Shown here piece after piece: positions 45,392 through 54,460 of a stretch of 64,000 nt of DNA. The notes beneath the pieces are model-generated. The model ran no database searches. It was not told the origin of the DNA and was given only the letters and a program-made list of their open reading frames with translations. This stretch comes from Amycolatopsis albispora (GTDB lineage Bacteria > Actinomycetota > Actinomycetes > Mycobacteriales > Pseudonocardiaceae). The stretch covers positions 1-64,000 of the forward strand of contig NZ_CP015163.1 of NCBI RefSeq assembly GCF_003312875.1. The letters are read 5' to 3'. Position 1 is the first letter of the stretch, and every line of letters starts with the position of its first letter. Both the position numbers and the translations under genes were made by a program.

Positions 45392-46777
45392 TCAGGGGGT
45401 GAGTTCGCGCGTCAGCATCGAAAGGTCGTCCAGTTCGGACAAGCCCAAGGCCAGTTCGGCGATTCGCGTGGCGCGGGTGGGGTCGACAGTGCGGGTGGCG
45501 TTGAGGCGGAACTTCGTCGCCAGTTCCTCGTTCGACAGGGGGTTTCCGCTGCCCCCGCGGTTGGCGTGGACGCGTTCTTCCAGCAGGCTGCCATCGCGCA
45601 GCCAGACCCGGAGGACCGCCGGGAACTGGTGCGGGAAGATCTCGTCACAACGCGCGTCGGGGACGCAGGTGACCTTGGCGGCCAGGGCCAGCCGTGCGGG
45701 GTCCGCGGCCGCCTCGTCGGTGAAGTCTTCGTGGAAGACGCCGAGGCCGCCGCCGCCCAGCAGGCCCGCGGCTACCGTGTAGGGGCCGGAGAACGCGGCG
45801 TGGTAACCCGACTCGGGCGCGATCTTCGCCTCCCTCGGTTCGCCGATGGTGCGCAGGACCGCGGTCGGGGCGCCCAGTTCGATGCGGTCGATGTCCGCCG
45901 GGTCGACGCCGCGGGCGGCGATGCGCCGGGCCGCGTCGATGCCCGCGTGGGTGAAGTGGTTGCAGGGATACGGTTTGAAGAAGATGCCGGGTAGTTCCCA
46001 GGCGTCGCCGAGGGCGTCGGTGATGGCGGCGAGGTTTACCTGGTCACCGCAGAAAGCCTGGAGTAGACCGAACCGTCCTTCGAGGACAGTGGGCGGGCCG
46101 GTGATGCCGGTGCGGGCGAGACCGGCCGCGGTGACCGCCGAGTGCGCGGCCCAGCCGCAGTGGATGCGCTTCACCGTGCCACCGGTGCGATTCGCCTCCA
46201 GCAAACCCGCGCCCATGCTCGACGCGATGCCGAGTGCGTCGGCAACGTCCACATCGGACAGCATGGCCGAAGCCGCCGCGCCGCCGAGGGCACCGCAGAT
46301 CGCGGTGGCGTGCAGGCCGCGTTCGAAGAACACCGAGTTGCCCAGCGCCTCGTCGTACCCGGCCATGCCGATCCGGACGGCGATTTCCACGCCGACCCCG
46401 ATCGCGTCGAGCAGTTGCGCGCCGGTGGCCCCGCGGGTTTCGGCGGTGGCCAGCGCCGCGGGCACCACCGAAGCCGACGGGTGGAGCACGGAGGGCAGGT
46501 GCGTGTCGTCGAAGTCCAGTGAGTGCGCGAGCGTGCCGTTGAGCAGCGCGGCGCTCGGCTCGGGCAGGCGACCGGCACCGATCGCGGTGGCCCTGCCTTC
46601 ACCACCCCATTCGCGGACCAGCGTGCCGACCGCGGCGGCCGGGGGCTCGGCGGTGGCGGCCAGGCTGTTGCCGAGCACGTCGAGCACCCGCCGGGCGGCG
46701 TCGGCCCGCAGTTCGGCCGGGAGTCCCTTGTGCCGTACGGAATCGGCGAACGCGGCCAGCTGCTGTACCAGAGTCAT
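45392..46777 (-). CDS. MmgE/PrpD-family protein, paralogue 1
   Basis: 461 residues, full length. Family members are cofactor-free dehydratases, decarboxylases or epimerases of polycarboxylates (2-methylcitrate dehydratase, cis-aconitate decarboxylase, iminodisuccinate epimerase). Seen: LAHSLDFDDTHLPSVLHPSA with the active-site Asp/His cluster, HAT in GLHATAICGALGGAAAS, and FFKPYPCNHFTHAGIDAARR. Last gene of the minus-strand operon behind the CoA transferase, lyase and cyclase, joined by ATGA overlap. Which polycarboxylate it acts on is not shown. Confidence 0.9.
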   Translation of the reverse strand: MTLVQQLAAFADSVRHKGLPAELRADAARRVLDVLGNSLAATAEPPAAAVGTLVREWGGEGRATAIGAGRLPEPSAALLNGTLAHSLDFDDTHLPSVLHPSASVVPAALATAETRGATGAQLLDAIGVGVEIAVRIGMAGYDEALGNSVFFERGLHATAICGALGGAAASAMLSDVDVADALGIASSMGAGLLEANRTGGTVKRIHCGWAAHSAVTAAGLARTGITGPPTVLEGRFGLLQAFCGDQVNLAAITDALGDAWELPGIFFKPYPCNHFTHAGIDAARRIAARGVDPADIDRIELGAPTAVLRTIGEPREAKIAPESGYHAAFSGPYTVAAGLLGGGGLGVFHEDFTDEAAADPARLALAAKVTCVPDARCDEIFPHQFPAVLRVWLRDGSLLEERVHANRGGSGNPLSNEELATKFRLNATRTVDPTRATRIAELALGLSELDDLSMLTRELTP

Positions 46778-47595
46778 GCGCTCACCGCCGCGAGCGGGCG
46801 GATCGGGGAACCGGTGCCGCCGGTGATCCGCAGCGGCGCCAGCAGGAAGGTGAACTCACGCACCCCCGACTCGGCGATCTGCTCCAGGTTCAGGTGTTCC
46901 ATGATGAAGATGCCCGACTCGACCAGCAGCACCCGGTGCACCGGCAGCACGGCGTGCCCGGCACCGGCCGGGATCTGCTCGTAGGCGGTGGTGTCGGCGC
47001 CGGTCGCGACCACCTGCCGCGCGGCCAGCCACTGCCCGGCGCTCACCGTGGCACCCGGCACCCCGGTCTGCTTGCCGAGGTAGGCCGGGGTGTCGGCGAA
47101 GTTGCGGGCCCAGCCGGTGCGGATCAGCGCCACGTCACCGGGACCGGGCTCGGCGCCGGCGAGTTCCGCGGCGGCTTCGAGGTCGTCGGCGGTGACGCCG
47201 TAACCACCGGGCAGCGTCGGCACGCCGTGCACCGCCGCCACGTCGAGCAGCACCCCGCGGCGCAGCAGGCCGGGCAGGTTTTCCGCGCCGTGCGTGGTGA
47301 AAACGCCGCCCTTCTGCGCTTCGCTCGCGTCCACGCCGCCGTGCAGTTCACCGCAGTGGCTCACGTGGGACAGCGCGTCGATGTGCGTGCCGACGTGCCC
47401 GCCGGTCACGATGATCTCGTTGGCGGCCGAGCCGCCGTCGGGCCGTTCCATGTCACCGTGCCGCCGGATCAGCGTCATCCGAAAGCCGGGGTGGTTCGGC
47501 GAGCACGGCATGCCGGTGAAGAACGGCTGGCCGAGCTCGATCAGCCGCACGCCGCCGATGACGGCTTCGAGCAGCGGATCCTGGGTGCGTGTCAT
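46774..47595 (-). CDS. Cyclase-family (kynurenine formamidase/isatin hydrolase-like) metal hydrolase
   Basis: 273 residues. GGHVGTHIDALSHV carries the HxGTHxD(x)nH metal motif of the cyclase superfamily, which includes kynurenine formamidase and isatin hydrolase, Mn or Zn enzymes that open cyclic amides or cleave formamides. LIRTGWARNF and an ending FTFLLAPLRITGGTGSPIRP fit. Start ATG 47595 overlaps the stop of the CoA lyase gene. It points to an amide or lactam substrate for the pathway. Confidence 0.88.
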   Translation of the reverse strand: MTRTQDPLLEAVIGGVRLIELGQPFFTGMPCSPNHPGFRMTLIRRHGDMERPDGGSAANEIIVTGGHVGTHIDALSHVSHCGELHGGVDASEAQKGGVFTTHGAENLPGLLRRGVLLDVAAVHGVPTLPGGYGVTADDLEAAAELAGAEPGPGDVALIRTGWARNFADTPAYLGKQTGVPGATVSAGQWLAARQVVATGADTTAYEQIPAGAGHAVLPVHRVLLVESGIFIMEHLNLEQIAESGVREFTFLLAPLRITGGTGSPIRPLAAVSA

Positions 47596-48404
47596 GACTG
47601 GGGGCCTTCCTTGACGTACTGGTCCGCGATCGAGAGCAGCCACCGCGCGCGCTCGAGCACCGCCTTGTCGACAAACTGTCCATTGTGGTCTATCCAGGCC
47701 GCCTGGTCGTGACCGGCGACCGAGCGCGCCCAGGCGAGTTCCTCTTCGTCCGGCTCGCACACCTCGTGCACCACCGGGATCTGCGCGGGGTGGATCACCG
47801 AGCGGCCGAAGAACCCGGCCCGCCGCCCGGCCACGGTGTCCGCCCGCAGACCGCCGAGGTCGCGCACCGCGGTCCACACGCTCTGCACGGGACTCGGCAG
47901 GCCGGCGGCCCGTGCGGCGACCACCACCCGCGAGCGGGGCCAGTCCAGCGCCGGCCCGCCGGCGACCCGCAGATCGGCGGCGAGATCGGCTTCTCCCAGC
48001 GAAATCCCGCCGACCAGCGGGTGCGCGGTGGCCAGCGCGAACGCGTTTTCCACGCCCAGCGCCGATTCCAGGATCGGGAACACCGGAACGCCGAGCTGGT
48101 CGGCGACCCGTCGCAGCTCGCCGGGATCCTCGGACTTGGGCACGCGCACCCCGGCCAGCGCACCGGTGGAGGCGGCCAGCGCGCGCAGGTCCGCTTCACC
48201 GGCGTCGCTGCCGGGTGCGTTGATCCGGACGTAGGCCGCGTGGTCCGCGAGAGTGGCCAGAACATGCTGCCGCGCTTCGGCCTTCGCGGCAGGCGCGACC
48301 GCGTCCTCCAGGTCCAGCACCACCGCGTCGGCCTCGCCCGCCAGCGCCTTGGCCATCCGGTCCGGGCGGTCACCCGGCACGTAGAGCCAGCTGCGCGCGA
48401 TCAC
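47592..48404 (-). CDS. HpcH/CitE-family CoA-ester lyase
   Basis: 270 residues, TIM-barrel aldolase-type lyase (citrate lyase beta, malyl/citramalyl-CoA lyase). RSWLYVPGDRPDRMAKAL, VVLDLEDAVAP (metal-binding Asp/Glu), VRINAPGS, PILESALGVENAF and GRSVIHPAQIPVVHE are all present. GTG 48404 overlaps the CoA transferase stop as GTGA. It would split a beta-hydroxyacyl-CoA made by the CoA transferase step, yielding acetyl-CoA plus a keto or glyoxylate product. Confidence 0.9.
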   Translation of the reverse strand: MIARSWLYVPGDRPDRMAKALAGEADAVVLDLEDAVAPAAKAEARQHVLATLADHAAYVRINAPGSDAGEADLRALAASTGALAGVRVPKSEDPGELRRVADQLGVPVFPILESALGVENAFALATAHPLVGGISLGEADLAADLRVAGGPALDWPRSRVVVAARAAGLPSPVQSVWTAVRDLGGLRADTVAGRRAGFFGRSVIHPAQIPVVHEVCEPDEEELAWARSVAGHDQAAWIDHNGQFVDKAVLERARWLLSIADQYVKEGPQS

Positions 48405-49582
48405 CGGATGACGCCCTTCTCCCGCAGCGAATCCAGGTCCGTGATGCCGTAGCGCGCGAGCACCTGCTCGGTGTGCGCGCCGAGCGGGGCGCCGGTGGAG
48501 CGAATGCCACCCGGTGTCCGCGACAGCCGGAACAACACGTTCTGCATCTTCACCGGGCCCAGTTCGTCGTCGTCGAGCGTGGCGATCGTGCCGAGCGCCT
48601 GGAACTGCGGGTCGGCCAGGATGTCGGCCGCGTTGTAGATCGGCGCGACCGCCGCCTGCGCCTCTTCGAACGCCTTGATCACCTCGTCGCGGTCGCGCTG
48701 CGCGATCCACGAACCGACGGCCTCGTCGAGTTCGTCGGCGTGCTGGGCGCGTTCGCGGCCGGAGGCGAACCACGGTTCGTCGATCAGCTCCGGCCTGCCG
48801 ACCAGGCGCATCACGCGTTCCGCGATGGACTGCGCGCTGGTGGAAATCGCCACCCAGCGCCCGTCGCGGGTGCGGTAGGTGTTGCGCGGCGCGTTGTTCG
48901 CCGATCGGTTGCCGGTGCGTTCCTGCAGCTCACCGAGCTGGTCGTAGGCGATCAGCTGCGGCCCGAGCAGGGTGAGGATGGGCTCGATGATGGCCAGGTC
49001 CACCACCTGGCCTTCGCCGGTCCGCTCCCGCGCGCGCAACGCGGTCAGCACGGCGAAGGCGGTGGTCAGCGCCGCGATGCCGTCGGCGAGGCCGAACGGC
49101 GGCAGCGTCGGCGGCCCGTCCGGTTCCCCGGTGATCGCGGCGAACCCGCTCATCGCCTCGGCGAGCGTGCCGAACCCCGGCCGCTTGGCGTACGGGCCGA
49201 CCTGCCCGAACCCGGTGACGCGGGCGAGCACCAGCCCGGGATTGATCTCGCGCAGCTCGTCGTAACCGAGGCCCCAGCGCTCCAGCGTGCCGGGGCGGAA
49301 GTTCTCGATCACCACGTCGGCGTCGGCCACCAGCCGCCGGAAGACCTCCTGCCCTTCCGGCGAACCGAGGTAGAGCGTGATGGCCTCCTTGCCGCGGCCG
49401 AGCATCTTCCACCACAGGCCGACCCCGTCGCGCTGCGCGCCGTGGCTGCGCACCGGATCACCGTCCGGGTGCTCGATCTTGATCACCTCGGCGCCGAAGT
49501 CGGCCAGCATCGTCGCGGCGAGGGGACCGGCGAACAGCGTGGCCGTGTCGAGCACCCGGATTCCGGACAAAGCGCCGGTCAT
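48401..49582 (-). CDS. CaiB/BaiF-family (class III) CoA transferase
   Basis: 393 residues from ATG 49582, which has GAGAGGCAGG upstream; ATG 49606 is an in-frame alternative that would leave no room for a leader after the operator. GIRVLDTATLFAGPLAATML, FGAEVIKIEHPDGDPVR, ADVVIENFRPGTLERWGLGY and VTGFGQVGPYAKRPGFGTLAEA (region of the catalytic Asp loop DLAIIEPIL) fit the family. It moves CoA from an acyl-CoA such as succinyl-CoA to a free acid. First gene of the minus-strand operon. Confidence 0.92.
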   Translation of the reverse strand: MTGALSGIRVLDTATLFAGPLAATMLADFGAEVIKIEHPDGDPVRSHGAQRDGVGLWWKMLGRGKEAITLYLGSPEGQEVFRRLVADADVVIENFRPGTLERWGLGYDELREINPGLVLARVTGFGQVGPYAKRPGFGTLAEAMSGFAAITGEPDGPPTLPPFGLADGIAALTTAFAVLTALRARERTGEGQVVDLAIIEPILTLLGPQLIAYDQLGELQERTGNRSANNAPRNTYRTRDGRWVAISTSAQSIAERVMRLVGRPELIDEPWFASGRERAQHADELDEAVGSWIAQRDRDEVIKAFEEAQAAVAPIYNAADILADPQFQALGTIATLDDDELGPVKMQNVLFRLSRTPGGIRSTGAPLGAHTEQVLARYGITDLDSLREKGVIR

Positions 49583-49606
49583 GCGGCCTACCTGCCTCTC
49601 GATCAT

Positions 49607-49625
49607 TGTTTCTTTGAGGGAAACG
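49607..49625. promoter_or_regulatory. IclR-type operator, site 1 (CoA transferase operon)
   Basis: TGTTTC-N7-GAAACG (spacer TTTGAGG) 24 bp before the CoA transferase start. The same half-site pair and spacing occurs at 49752 and 60018. Best explained as a binding site of the IclR protein encoded at 59238-60011. Confidence 0.65.
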
Positions 49626-49751
49626 ACGGTGTGAACGATGTTCCCGTTGCGCTCGCGACCAAGTTCGCACTGATCCGGCCGTCAAGTCAAGCGGGCCAGG
49701 TTATTGACCTCCAGCAAGGGCGGATGTCACGATGGCTCATCACCTCGCCGG

Positions 49752-49770
49752 TGTTTCTCTCAGCGAAACA
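49752..49770. promoter_or_regulatory. IclR-type operator, site 2 (ABC transporter operon)
   Basis: TGTTTC-N7-GAAACA (spacer TCTCAGC), perfect six-base arms, 18 bp before the binding-protein start. It is the plus-strand counterpart of site 1 in the divergent promoter region (49583-49788). Confidence 0.68.
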
Positions 49771-49788
49771 TCAGAAACGGAGCGTGGC

Positions 49789-51030
49789 ATGGCGGTACGG
49801 GCACTGGTGGCCGTTCTGAGCGCGGGCGCGCTGCTGGCCACCGCGGCCTGCGGTGGCTCGGCGCCCTCAGGTGCCGCGGGCGCGGCGTCCGGCCGGGACG
49901 AGGGGCCGGTGAAGATCGGCGCACTGCACCCGGTCAGCGGCGCCTTCGCGGTCGACGGCCAGCAGATGCGCCGCGGTGCCGAGCTGGCGGTCGAGCAGCT
50001 GAACCGGAACGGCGGCGTGGCCGGGCGGCCGGTCGAGCTGATCACCGGGGACACGCAGGGCAAGGCGGAGGTCGGCCAGAGCGAGGCGCAGCGGCTGATC
50101 GCCGAGGGCGCGGCCGGGCTGGTCGGCACCTACCAGAGCGCGGTGAGCACCAACGTGGCCGTGGTGGCCGAGCGCAACAAGGTGCCGTTCGTGATGGACG
50201 TGACCGCGTCGGACGCCATCTTCACCCACGGCTACCGCTATTCGTTCCGCGTGCAGCCCGGCAGCACCGTGATCGCCACGGCCGCGGCGAACTACCTCAA
50301 GGAGGTCTCGGCGCGCACCGGCAAGCCGGTCCGCAAGGTGGCCTTCCTGCACGAGCAGACCGACTTCGGCCGCGGTGCCGCCGAGGGCTTCACCAAGGCC
50401 GCCGCGAAGCTGGGCATCGAGGTCGGGCCGGACATCAGCTACGACGCCACCACCGTCTCCGACCTGACCGCGCAGCTCACCCAGGTCAAGGCCTCGGGCG
50501 CGGACGTGCTCGCGGTGGCCGGTTACTACTCCGACAGCCTGCTCGTCTCGCGCGCCCTCGCTTCGGTGAAGCCGGATCTCGACGCGGTGTGGGGCGTTTC
50601 CAACGGCGCCTACGACCAGCCGAAGTTCGTCGCCGACGCGGGTCCCGGCGCGGAGCTGTACTTCAACACCAACTACCACTACGACGCGACCAAGCCGGAG
50701 ACCATCGCGTTGCGCGCGGAGTACCAGCGCCGCTACGGCGACCCGATGCGCACCGGTGCCGTGCTCGCCTACGACGCGGTGCAGGTGATCGCGCAGGCGG
50801 TGGCGAAGTCCGGCAGCACCGATCCGGAACGCGTGCGCGACACCATCAGCACGCAGGAGGTCGAGCCGCTGACCGTCGGCAACGGCCCCATTTCCTTCGA
50901 CGGCAAGGGCGACAACCGCCACGCCGTGCCGGTGCTCACCCAGGTGCAGGGCGGTGTGATCAAACAGGTCCACCCGCCCCAGATCGCCGAATCCGAACCC
51001 GACTACAGCGTGATGTGGCGGCAGCGATGA
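49789..51030 (+). CDS. HAAT/Liv-type ABC transporter substrate-binding lipoprotein
   Basis: 413 residues. Lipoprotein signal MAVRALVAVLSAGALLATAA with lipobox Cys at about 21 (AACGG), then the two-lobed LivJ-like fold: VKIGALHPVSGAFAVDGQQM, LITGDTQGKAEVGQSEAQRL and GLVGTYQSAVST. ATG 49789 is chosen; the upstream in-frame extension lacks a signal sequence. First gene of an eight-gene plus-strand operon. Relatives bind branched amino acids, amides, urea or aromatic acids. Confidence 0.92.
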   Translation: MAVRALVAVLSAGALLATAACGGSAPSGAAGAASGRDEGPVKIGALHPVSGAFAVDGQQMRRGAELAVEQLNRNGGVAGRPVELITGDTQGKAEVGQSEAQRLIAEGAAGLVGTYQSAVSTNVAVVAERNKVPFVMDVTASDAIFTHGYRYSFRVQPGSTVIATAAANYLKEVSARTGKPVRKVAFLHEQTDFGRGAAEGFTKAAAKLGIEVGPDISYDATTVSDLTAQLTQVKASGADVLAVAGYYSDSLLVSRALASVKPDLDAVWGVSNGAYDQPKFVADAGPGAELYFNTNYHYDATKPETIALRAEYQRRYGDPMRTGAVLAYDAVQVIAQAVAKSGSTDPERVRDTISTQEVEPLTVGNGPISFDGKGDNRHAVPVLTQVQGGVIKQVHPPQIAESEPDYSVMWRQR

Positions 51031-52004
51031 CAACAGCGACCGAGGTTTCCCCGGCTTCGCGCACCGGGATGATCAAACGCGGTGGGGTGCTCGCCGCGGT
51101 GGTGGTGGCGGCCATCGCGCTGGCGCTGCTGCAGTCCGGCAGCGCGCTGGTGGTGTGGCAGTCGGTGGTCACCGGCATTCTCACCGGCGGGCTCTACGGC
51201 CTGATCGCGATGGGCCTGACGCTGATCTTCGGCGTGCTCGACATCGTCAACTTCGCCCACGGCGCCCTGCTCGCGGTGGCCATGTTCCTGGCGTTCGGCG
51301 TGGTGCAGGCGACCGGCCTGCACCCGTATCTGGCGCTGGTGGTGGCGGTGCCCGCGTTGTTCCTGCTCGGCGCGGCGGTGCACCGCGGCCTGCTTTCGGG
51401 CCGCGGCGGCGGTTCACTGGAGAACCAGCTGCTCATCACGCTCGGGCTGTCCTTGTTGCTGGAGAACGGGTTGCTGCTGTTCTTCGGCGCCGAACCACGC
51501 AGCGTGAAACTGCCGGGGGAGATCCAGATCCCGTTGTTCGGCGCGGTGGTCGCCGGTTCGCGGCTCTACGCCTTCCTCGGCGCGGTGCTGCTCGGCGCGG
51601 TGCTGTACTGGCTGCTGCGCCGGACCCGGCTCGGCACCGCGATCCGCGCGGTCGCCGCGAACGGGCCGGGTGCGGAACTGGTCGGCATCAACGTCCGCCG
51701 CCTGCACACGCTCACCTTCGCCATCGGCACCGCGTGTGCCGGGGCCGCCGCGGTGCTGGCCGCGCCGCTGATCTCGATCACGCCCACGCTCGGCGCGCAG
51801 TTCAACATCACCGCGTTTGTGGTGGTGGTGCTCGGCGGCATGGGCAACGTGGTCGGGGCGCTGGTCGGCGGCCTGCTGATCGGCCTGGTCGAGCAGCTCA
51901 CCACGATCTTCCTGAACGGGCAAAGCTCCCTGCTGGGTGTGTTTGTGGTGTTCGTGCTGGTGCTGTTCCTTCGCCCGCAGGGACTGTTCGGGAGGCGCGC
52001 GTGA
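51027..52004 (+). CDS. livH: Branched-chain-type ABC permease (LivH)
   Basis: 325 residues, eight or so membrane helices. GGLYGLIAMGLTLIFGVLDI and VNFAHGALLAVAMF are the LivH core, with a C-terminal FVVVVLGGMGNVVGALVGGL segment. ATGA overlap with the binding-protein gene. An N-terminal tail (MTTATEVSPASRTG) is cytoplasmic. Works with LivM, LivG and LivF encoded next. Confidence 0.93.
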   Translation: MTTATEVSPASRTGMIKRGGVLAAVVVAAIALALLQSGSALVVWQSVVTGILTGGLYGLIAMGLTLIFGVLDIVNFAHGALLAVAMFLAFGVVQATGLHPYLALVVAVPALFLLGAAVHRGLLSGRGGGSLENQLLITLGLSLLLENGLLLFFGAEPRSVKLPGEIQIPLFGAVVAGSRLYAFLGAVLLGAVLYWLLRRTRLGTAIRAVAANGPGAELVGINVRRLHTLTFAIGTACAGAAAVLAAPLISITPTLGAQFNITAFVVVVLGGMGNVVGALVGGLLIGLVEQLTTIFLNGQSSLLGVFVVFVLVLFLRPQGLFGRRA

Positions 52005-53041
52005 GCACCACGATCGAACGACCGGCGCCAACCCCGGTCAAGGCGCCGCCTTTGCGCCCGCAGCACCGGCAGCTGGCGATTCTCGCGGTGCTCGTGCTGC
52101 TGGCGATCCCGCTGCCGCTGCTGCTACCGCCCGCGCTCGGCGCGGTCGCCGTGCGCATCCTGATCTTCCTGCTGATGGCGGTCGGCTGGAACATCATGAG
52201 CGGTTTCGGCGGCATGTTCAGCTTCGGCCACGCCGCCTACTTCGGCCTCGGCGCGTACACCAGCGTCTACCTGCTGGTGGAGCACGGGATTTCACCGTGG
52301 ATCGGCATGGTGGCCGGCATGGTGGTGGCCGCCGCGGTGGCGGTGGTGATCGGCTACTTCTCGTTCCGCTACCAGCTCCAGGGCGCGTACTTCGCGCTGA
52401 CCACCTTCGCCTTCGCCGAGGCGCTGCGGCTGATCGCCACCAGCAGCGACTTCGTCAACCGCGCGGTCGGCTTCCAGGTGCCCCTGATCCAGGGGGAATC
52501 GTTGTGGCAGCTGCAGTTCGCCGCCGACTCGCCGGCCTACTTCTGGGTGGCGCTGGTGCTGGCCGGGCTCGCGGTGGCGGTCAGCATCGTGTTCCTGCAC
52601 TCGCGGGCTGGCAAGTACGTCACCGCGATCCGCGACGACGAGCTGGCCGCCGCTTCGCTCGGCACGCCGGTGCTGCGGCACAAGCTGCTCACCGTGGCGC
52701 TGTCCGCCGCGATCACCGCGGTGGCCGGGGCGTACTACACGCAGTACTACCTCTTTGTGAACCCGGACCTGGCCTTCGGCGCCTCGGTGTCCATCCAGGC
52801 CATCGTGCCGGTGGTGATCGGCGGCATCGGCACGGTGTGGGGTCCGGTGGTCGGCTCGGTGATCATGGGCTCGCTGTCCGACGTGACCGCGACGCTGCTG
52901 CGCACCCCGCCGGAGTTCCTCGGCTTCCTGCAGGGCCGCAGCGGGCTGGACGTGGTGCTGTACGCGATCCTGCTGATCCTCATCGTGCGCCTGCTGCCGA
53001 AGGGGATCGTGGGCACGCTCAAGGAGAGGTGGCGGCGATGA
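52001..53041 (+). CDS. livM: Branched-chain-type ABC permease (LivM)
   Basis: 346 residues. GWNIMSGFGGMFSFGHAAYF, LGAYTSVYL, GKYVTAIRDDELAAASLGTP (the LivM cytoplasmic loop that meets the ATPase) and VPVVIGGIGTVWGPVVGSVI are diagnostic. GTG 52001 overlaps the LivH stop (GTGA). About ten membrane segments. Confidence 0.93.
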   Translation: MSTTIERPAPTPVKAPPLRPQHRQLAILAVLVLLAIPLPLLLPPALGAVAVRILIFLLMAVGWNIMSGFGGMFSFGHAAYFGLGAYTSVYLLVEHGISPWIGMVAGMVVAAAVAVVIGYFSFRYQLQGAYFALTTFAFAEALRLIATSSDFVNRAVGFQVPLIQGESLWQLQFAADSPAYFWVALVLAGLAVAVSIVFLHSRAGKYVTAIRDDELAAASLGTPVLRHKLLTVALSAAITAVAGAYYTQYYLFVNPDLAFGASVSIQAIVPVVIGGIGTVWGPVVGSVIMGSLSDVTATLLRTPPEFLGFLQGRSGLDVVLYAILLILIVRLLPKGIVGTLKERWRR

Positions 53042-53772
53042 GCCTGCTGCGGATTTCGGGCGCCGGCAAGTCGTTCCGCGGCCTGCACGCACTGTCCGAT
53101 GTGGACTTGGAGGTCGGCGAGGGCGAGATCGTCGGCATCATCGGGCCGAACGGGGCAGGCAAGACCACGCTGTTCAACGTGGTCTGCGGGGCGCTCAAGC
53201 CGGACACCGGCACGGTGACGCTCGACGGCCGCGACCTGACCGGCGCGTCGCCGGACCGCATCGCCCGCGCCGGCATGGTGCGCACGTTCCAGCTGATGCG
53301 CCCGTTCACCAGCATGACCGTGGTGCAGAACGTCAGCCTCGCCGCCCAGCACCGGCGGATGTCCGCGAAACGGCTGTACGAGCATTCGCTGGCCGTGGTC
53401 GAGCGCGTCGGCCTCGGCCCGTGGGCGCACCGCCTGGCCACCGAGCTGCCCACGGCCGGGCTCAAGCGCCTCGAACTGGCCCGCACGCTGGCCATGCGGC
53501 CGCGGGTGCTGCTGCTCGACGAGGTGCTGGCCGGACTGGTGCCCGCGGAACGGGAGCCGGTGCTCGACCTGCTCGCCGAGCTGCGTGAGCAGGACGGCAC
53601 CACGCTGCTGTTCATCGAGCACATCATGGCCGCGGTGATGCGGTTGTCCGATCGGGTGCTGGTGCTGGACCAGGGGCGCGTGCTGGCCACCGGCGCGCCC
53701 GAGGAGGTCACCAGCGACCCCCGGGTGATCGACGCCTATCTCGGGGAGGAGCCCGCCCGTGTTGACTCTTGA
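53038..53772 (+). CDS. livG: Branched-chain-type ABC ATPase (LivG)
   Basis: 244 residues. Walker A GPNGAGKTT (about 37-45), Walker B RVLLLDEVLAG and switch His in FIEHIMAAVM. The signature motif is LPTAGLKRLELAR instead of LSGGQ, a variation seen in many LivG proteins. ATG 53038 overlaps livM; its own 3' end overlaps livF by 14 bp. Confidence 0.93.
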   Translation: MSLLRISGAGKSFRGLHALSDVDLEVGEGEIVGIIGPNGAGKTTLFNVVCGALKPDTGTVTLDGRDLTGASPDRIARAGMVRTFQLMRPFTSMTVVQNVSLAAQHRRMSAKRLYEHSLAVVERVGLGPWAHRLATELPTAGLKRLELARTLAMRPRVLLLDEVLAGLVPAEREPVLDLLAELREQDGTTLLFIEHIMAAVMRLSDRVLVLDQGRVLATGAPEEVTSDPRVIDAYLGEEPARVDS

Positions 53773-54460
53773 CCAGGTGTGCGCGGGATATGGCCGCATG
53801 CGCATCCTGCACGAGATCGACCTGCACCTCGGCGAAGGCGAGATCGTGGCGCTGGTCGGCGCGAACGGCGCGGGCAAGACGACCACGCTGCGGTCCATCT
53901 GCGGCCAGCTGCGGGTGTCCTCGGGCTCGATCACCTTCGACGGCAAGCCGGTCTCGGGCCGCAGGCCGGACCAGCTGGTCCGCGAGGGGCTGGTGCACGT
54001 GCCGGAGGACCGCGCCTTGTTCGGCACGCTGACCGTGGAGGAGAACCTGCGCATGGGCGCGTGGACCCGCACGGCCGAGCAGGCCGAGGCCTCGCTGCGC
54101 GAGGTGCACGAGCTGTTCCCGATCTTGGCCGAACGCGGTTCGCAGCTCGCGCAGACCTTCAGCGGCGGCCAGCAGCAGATGCTGGCCATCGCGCGTGCGC
54201 TGATGGCCGGGCCGCGGCTGCTGATGCTCGACGAGCCGTCGACCGGGCTGTCGCCGAAGCTGACCTGGACCATGCTCGACGCGGTCCGCCGGATCCGCGA
54301 CACCGGGGTGTCGGTGTTGCTGGTGGAGCAGAACGCCAAGCAGGCGCTGGCCATCGCGGACCGGGCGTACGTGCTGGAAAGCGGGTCGACGGTGCTCGAG
54401 GGCACCGGCGCGGAACTGGCGGACGACGAACGCGTGCGGAAGGCGTACCTGGGTCTGTGA
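53759..54460 (+). CDS. livF: Branched-chain-type ABC ATPase (LivF)
   Basis: 233 residues. Walker A GANGAGKTTTLRS, signature FSGGQQQMLAIARALM, Walker B RLLMLDEPSTGLSPK and LLVEQNAKQALAIADRAYVL, which is typical of LivF. GTG 53759. Completes a five-component importer; its stop overlaps the second MmgE/PrpD gene (GTGA), tying transport to catabolism. Confidence 0.93.
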   Translation: MLTLDQVCAGYGRMRILHEIDLHLGEGEIVALVGANGAGKTTTLRSICGQLRVSSGSITFDGKPVSGRRPDQLVREGLVHVPEDRALFGTLTVEENLRMGAWTRTAEQAEASLREVHELFPILAERGSQLAQTFSGGQQQMLAIARALMAGPRLLMLDEPSTGLSPKLTWTMLDAVRRIRDTGVSVLLVEQNAKQALAIADRAYVLESGSTVLEGTGAELADDERVRKAYLGL